From: Phallusia mammillata
Lineage: Eukaryota; Chordata; Ascidiacea; Phlebobranchia; Ascidiidae
Length of the DNA stretch: 64,000 nt
Assembly: GCA_003260075.1 (NCBI GenBank)
Contig: QLIY01000115.1
Location: forward strand, 27,568-91,567
Reading direction: 5' to 3'
Shown: positions 62,301 through 64,000 of the stretch, piece by piece
How the letters are laid out: each line of letters opens with the position of its first letter
Position numbering within the stretch: the first letter of the stretch is position 1
The notes under the pieces: generated by a model
The model's input: only the letters and a program-made list of their open reading frames with translations
What the model was told of the DNA's origin: nothing
Databases searched by the model: none
Program-made: the position numbers and the translations under genes

Positions 62301-63950
62301 ACCTTCTCGTAGCGCCATTCGCGGGTCGTAGCATGGGACGCGCGAAGACTTGACAGGAAATTCCTCGCAGTCTAAAAACTTTGGCCACGACAGCGTGACG
62401 GAGCGCAATGCCGGAGAACAAGCATATTTGACTTCCTCGCAGAACGATCGACATGGCAAAACTCTGCATAAATAACATCATAATGGTGTAACAGTTACAT
62501 TGTTATTTAACGTTTTATGTCTGTACCCTCGAGGTATTACAATACAACGGAGAACTTTATTTAATGGCTTGTTTGTTTTTGCTATTTCTTCGCATTATGT
62601 GGCAATGTTGAAAATGGCGATACCCCTGCGGAACCCTTTGAGTTCACGATATTCCGTTAAAGCTGAAATTATTTTACCTTTCTTGCACTTGTGGGTTTGG
62701 TTTTAAGGCACACGTTATACTGCCTAGCGGAACTGGTGGTACGAAAACGGAACATCCTAAATGACTCAGCAATGGATGACATCTAAAACAAGTTTGTATT
62801 CAGATTTGATTTGCATGTGGTAATGTTTGCTGCAGTTTACCTTGTGTGAACCCCTGACGTCAGCATGGCGTAATCGATCGCCATGGTGCTTTCGGATTGG
62901 GATTTGTGACCAAGAAAGTTTGGCATTGAAGTGACGTTAAAATGGGTTTGTTGGCAAACCTCAAGAGTAACAGGTTCGCAAGTTCCTTAAAAAAGCATTT
63001 TGTCAATATTTGAAGATGAATGTATGTATTAGAAAATAATTTTAAAATTTAACGTTATTTTAAATTTTGTTTCAAAACAATATATCTCACCACAGTTTTG
63101 TTCGTCACTGTTGTCAAAACAATCAGTTATTCCATCACATCGTTTGGTTACCGATATACAATGGTCGTCGCAACTGATTTCCCACAACTTGCATTCTAAA
63201 TTATATCAAATATATTGAAACATTTGCAACAATATCACACAAATTTCACACAAATGCTTCTTAAATCATAAAAGATATACTTACGTTGATTGTGAACATA
63301 CTGACAGCGAGACTCGTCGCTTCCTCCAACACAATCCTCTTCCCCGTCACAAATAAACCGCGCTGGAATGCAAGTATCGTTGCCGCAGGACTCCAGTCCA
63401 CGAGATGCACAATCTGCAAAAGTTACCAAGACGTTTTTTTTCTTCAATTTGCACCTCTGATGTCTTTCTTTTTCGAAAGCATCCCGTGTTTGGAAAGGTG
63501 AAATATGTGATGGTGTTTCGAAATGGCGTTTTATTTGTAAAATGTTATACAGAAATCGAATAATGATTGCAAATTCAAAGAATAACAAAGTTCAGATTTG
63601 TTTTGCTGCCTACCACAATTCAGTTCGTCGACTCCATTGTTGCAATCCGAATCCCCATCACACCACCAATCATTTAAAATGCATTGTCCGTCACCGCAAG
63701 TGACAAGATTATCGCCACACTCTAAATCGGTGCAAAGCATTTAGCATCAAACATACAGTTAAGGATGTGTTACGTTTTTAGTTGTAGTAATAATATCAAA
63801 CACAGTAAAATGTGTAAAAATGACATGAGCATTATTGCTTACCACAATTTTTCTCGTCCGACCTGTCGACGCAATCGTGAAAGCCATCACACCTTTTCCT
63901 TTGATTAACACATTGTCCACTAGAACACTGGAACTCGTTCAAGGAACAAA
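59340..63950 (-). CDS. CORIN: Corin-like mosaic serine protease (5' end outside window)
   Basis: Exons 63950-63843, 63721-63614, 63413-63285, 63195-63091 (four LDLa repeats), 62985-62841, 62782-62714, 62463-62303 (Frizzled domain), 61954-61810, 61737-61643, 61575-61465 (three LDLa repeats), 61393-61213 and 61017-60541 (SRCR region into protease), 60434-60330, 60263-60139, 60055-59895, 59516-59340. Order LDLa(n)-Fz-LDLa3-SRCR-trypsin equals the second half of vertebrate corin, the membrane protease that activates pro-ANP. Each LDLa has six Cys and an acidic SDE-type end. The activation site reads VLPR/ILGG. The triad is His in SAAHC, Asp in DFDIALVKL and Ser in GDSGGP; the Asp of DACSGDSGGP predicts cleavage after Arg/Lys. 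The substrate in this animal is unknown. Confidence 0.93.
61998..62227. mobile_element. hAT-like MITE in a corin intron
   Basis: Left end CACTGGTCGGCAACC, right end the reverse complement of CAGGGGTAGGCAATC. Flanks GTTTAGAC and TTTTAGGC agree at 6 of 8 positions, consistent with a decayed 8-bp duplication. The body is rich in CCGGTCCG and is GC-richer than the surroundings. Confidence 0.75.
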
Positions 63951-64000
63951 CTAGAAAAACGCATTTTCTTAACAACAACCCTTGCGAGAAGTTGCTTAAG

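Overview
This is a nuclear genomic window from an animal, most likely an ascidian tunicate of the Ciona type. The evidence for that is AT-rich, compact, intron-dense genes, orthologues of animal proteins (IGHMBP2, GTF2E2, LIX1, SQOR, SAXO4/PPP1R32, YJU2, AGPAT5, MRPL21 and a corin-like protease), many small hAT-type MITEs, and splice-acceptor-like sequence just upstream of many start codons, as expected where spliced-leader trans-splicing occurs. The species is an inference. All gene models were assembled by hand from splice sites, reading phase and remembered family resemblance; in the multi-exon models the phases close.

Layout. 1-3.8 kb: repeat-rich DNA (two tRNA-derived SINE-like elements, a foldback, hAT debris). 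3.85-4.32 kb (-): MBD4-type DNA glycosylase domain. 5.4-16.65 kb (+): three closely packed genes, GTF2E2, LIX1-like and the helicase IGHMBP2. 17.7-18.5 kb (-) and 18.85-22.2 kb (+): a divergent pair of unrecognised genes. 23.2-25.85 kb (-): SAXO4/PPP1R32. 27.85-30.12 kb (-): SQOR. 31.4-44.6 kb (+): probably one large unrecognised gene (about 1,300 aa) whose 4.5-kb intron holds two TGGGTA/TACCCA repeat clusters, an assembly gap and two small divergent genes. 45.2-46.93 kb (-): a predicted four-pass membrane protein. 48.98-50.65 kb (+): YJU2. 52.55-54.47 kb (-): AGPAT5. 54.8-56.18 kb (-): MRPL21. 57.66-58.52 kb (+): a short COMM-domain protein. 59.34 kb to the right edge (-): a corin-like mosaic protease, 5' end outside the window.

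Two things dominate the interpretation. First, nine poly-G tracts of 10-12 bases and two poly-C tracts occur in the window, and most sit exactly between two near-identical copies of the same sequence. They look like seams where two alleles of a polymorphic genome were written one after the other. They duplicate parts of IGHMBP2 exons and coincide with loss of its DEAQ-box exon. Second, the paired repeat clusters around 32.1 and 34.4-34.75 kb, enclosing a C2H2 finger gene and a small acidic-protein gene, may be the ends of an undescribed mobile element.

Functionally this is a mixed housekeeping neighbourhood (transcription, splicing, DNA repair, mitochondrial sulfide oxidation and translation, lipid synthesis) with cilium/sperm-type genes around 18-26 kb and a cell-surface protease at the right end.
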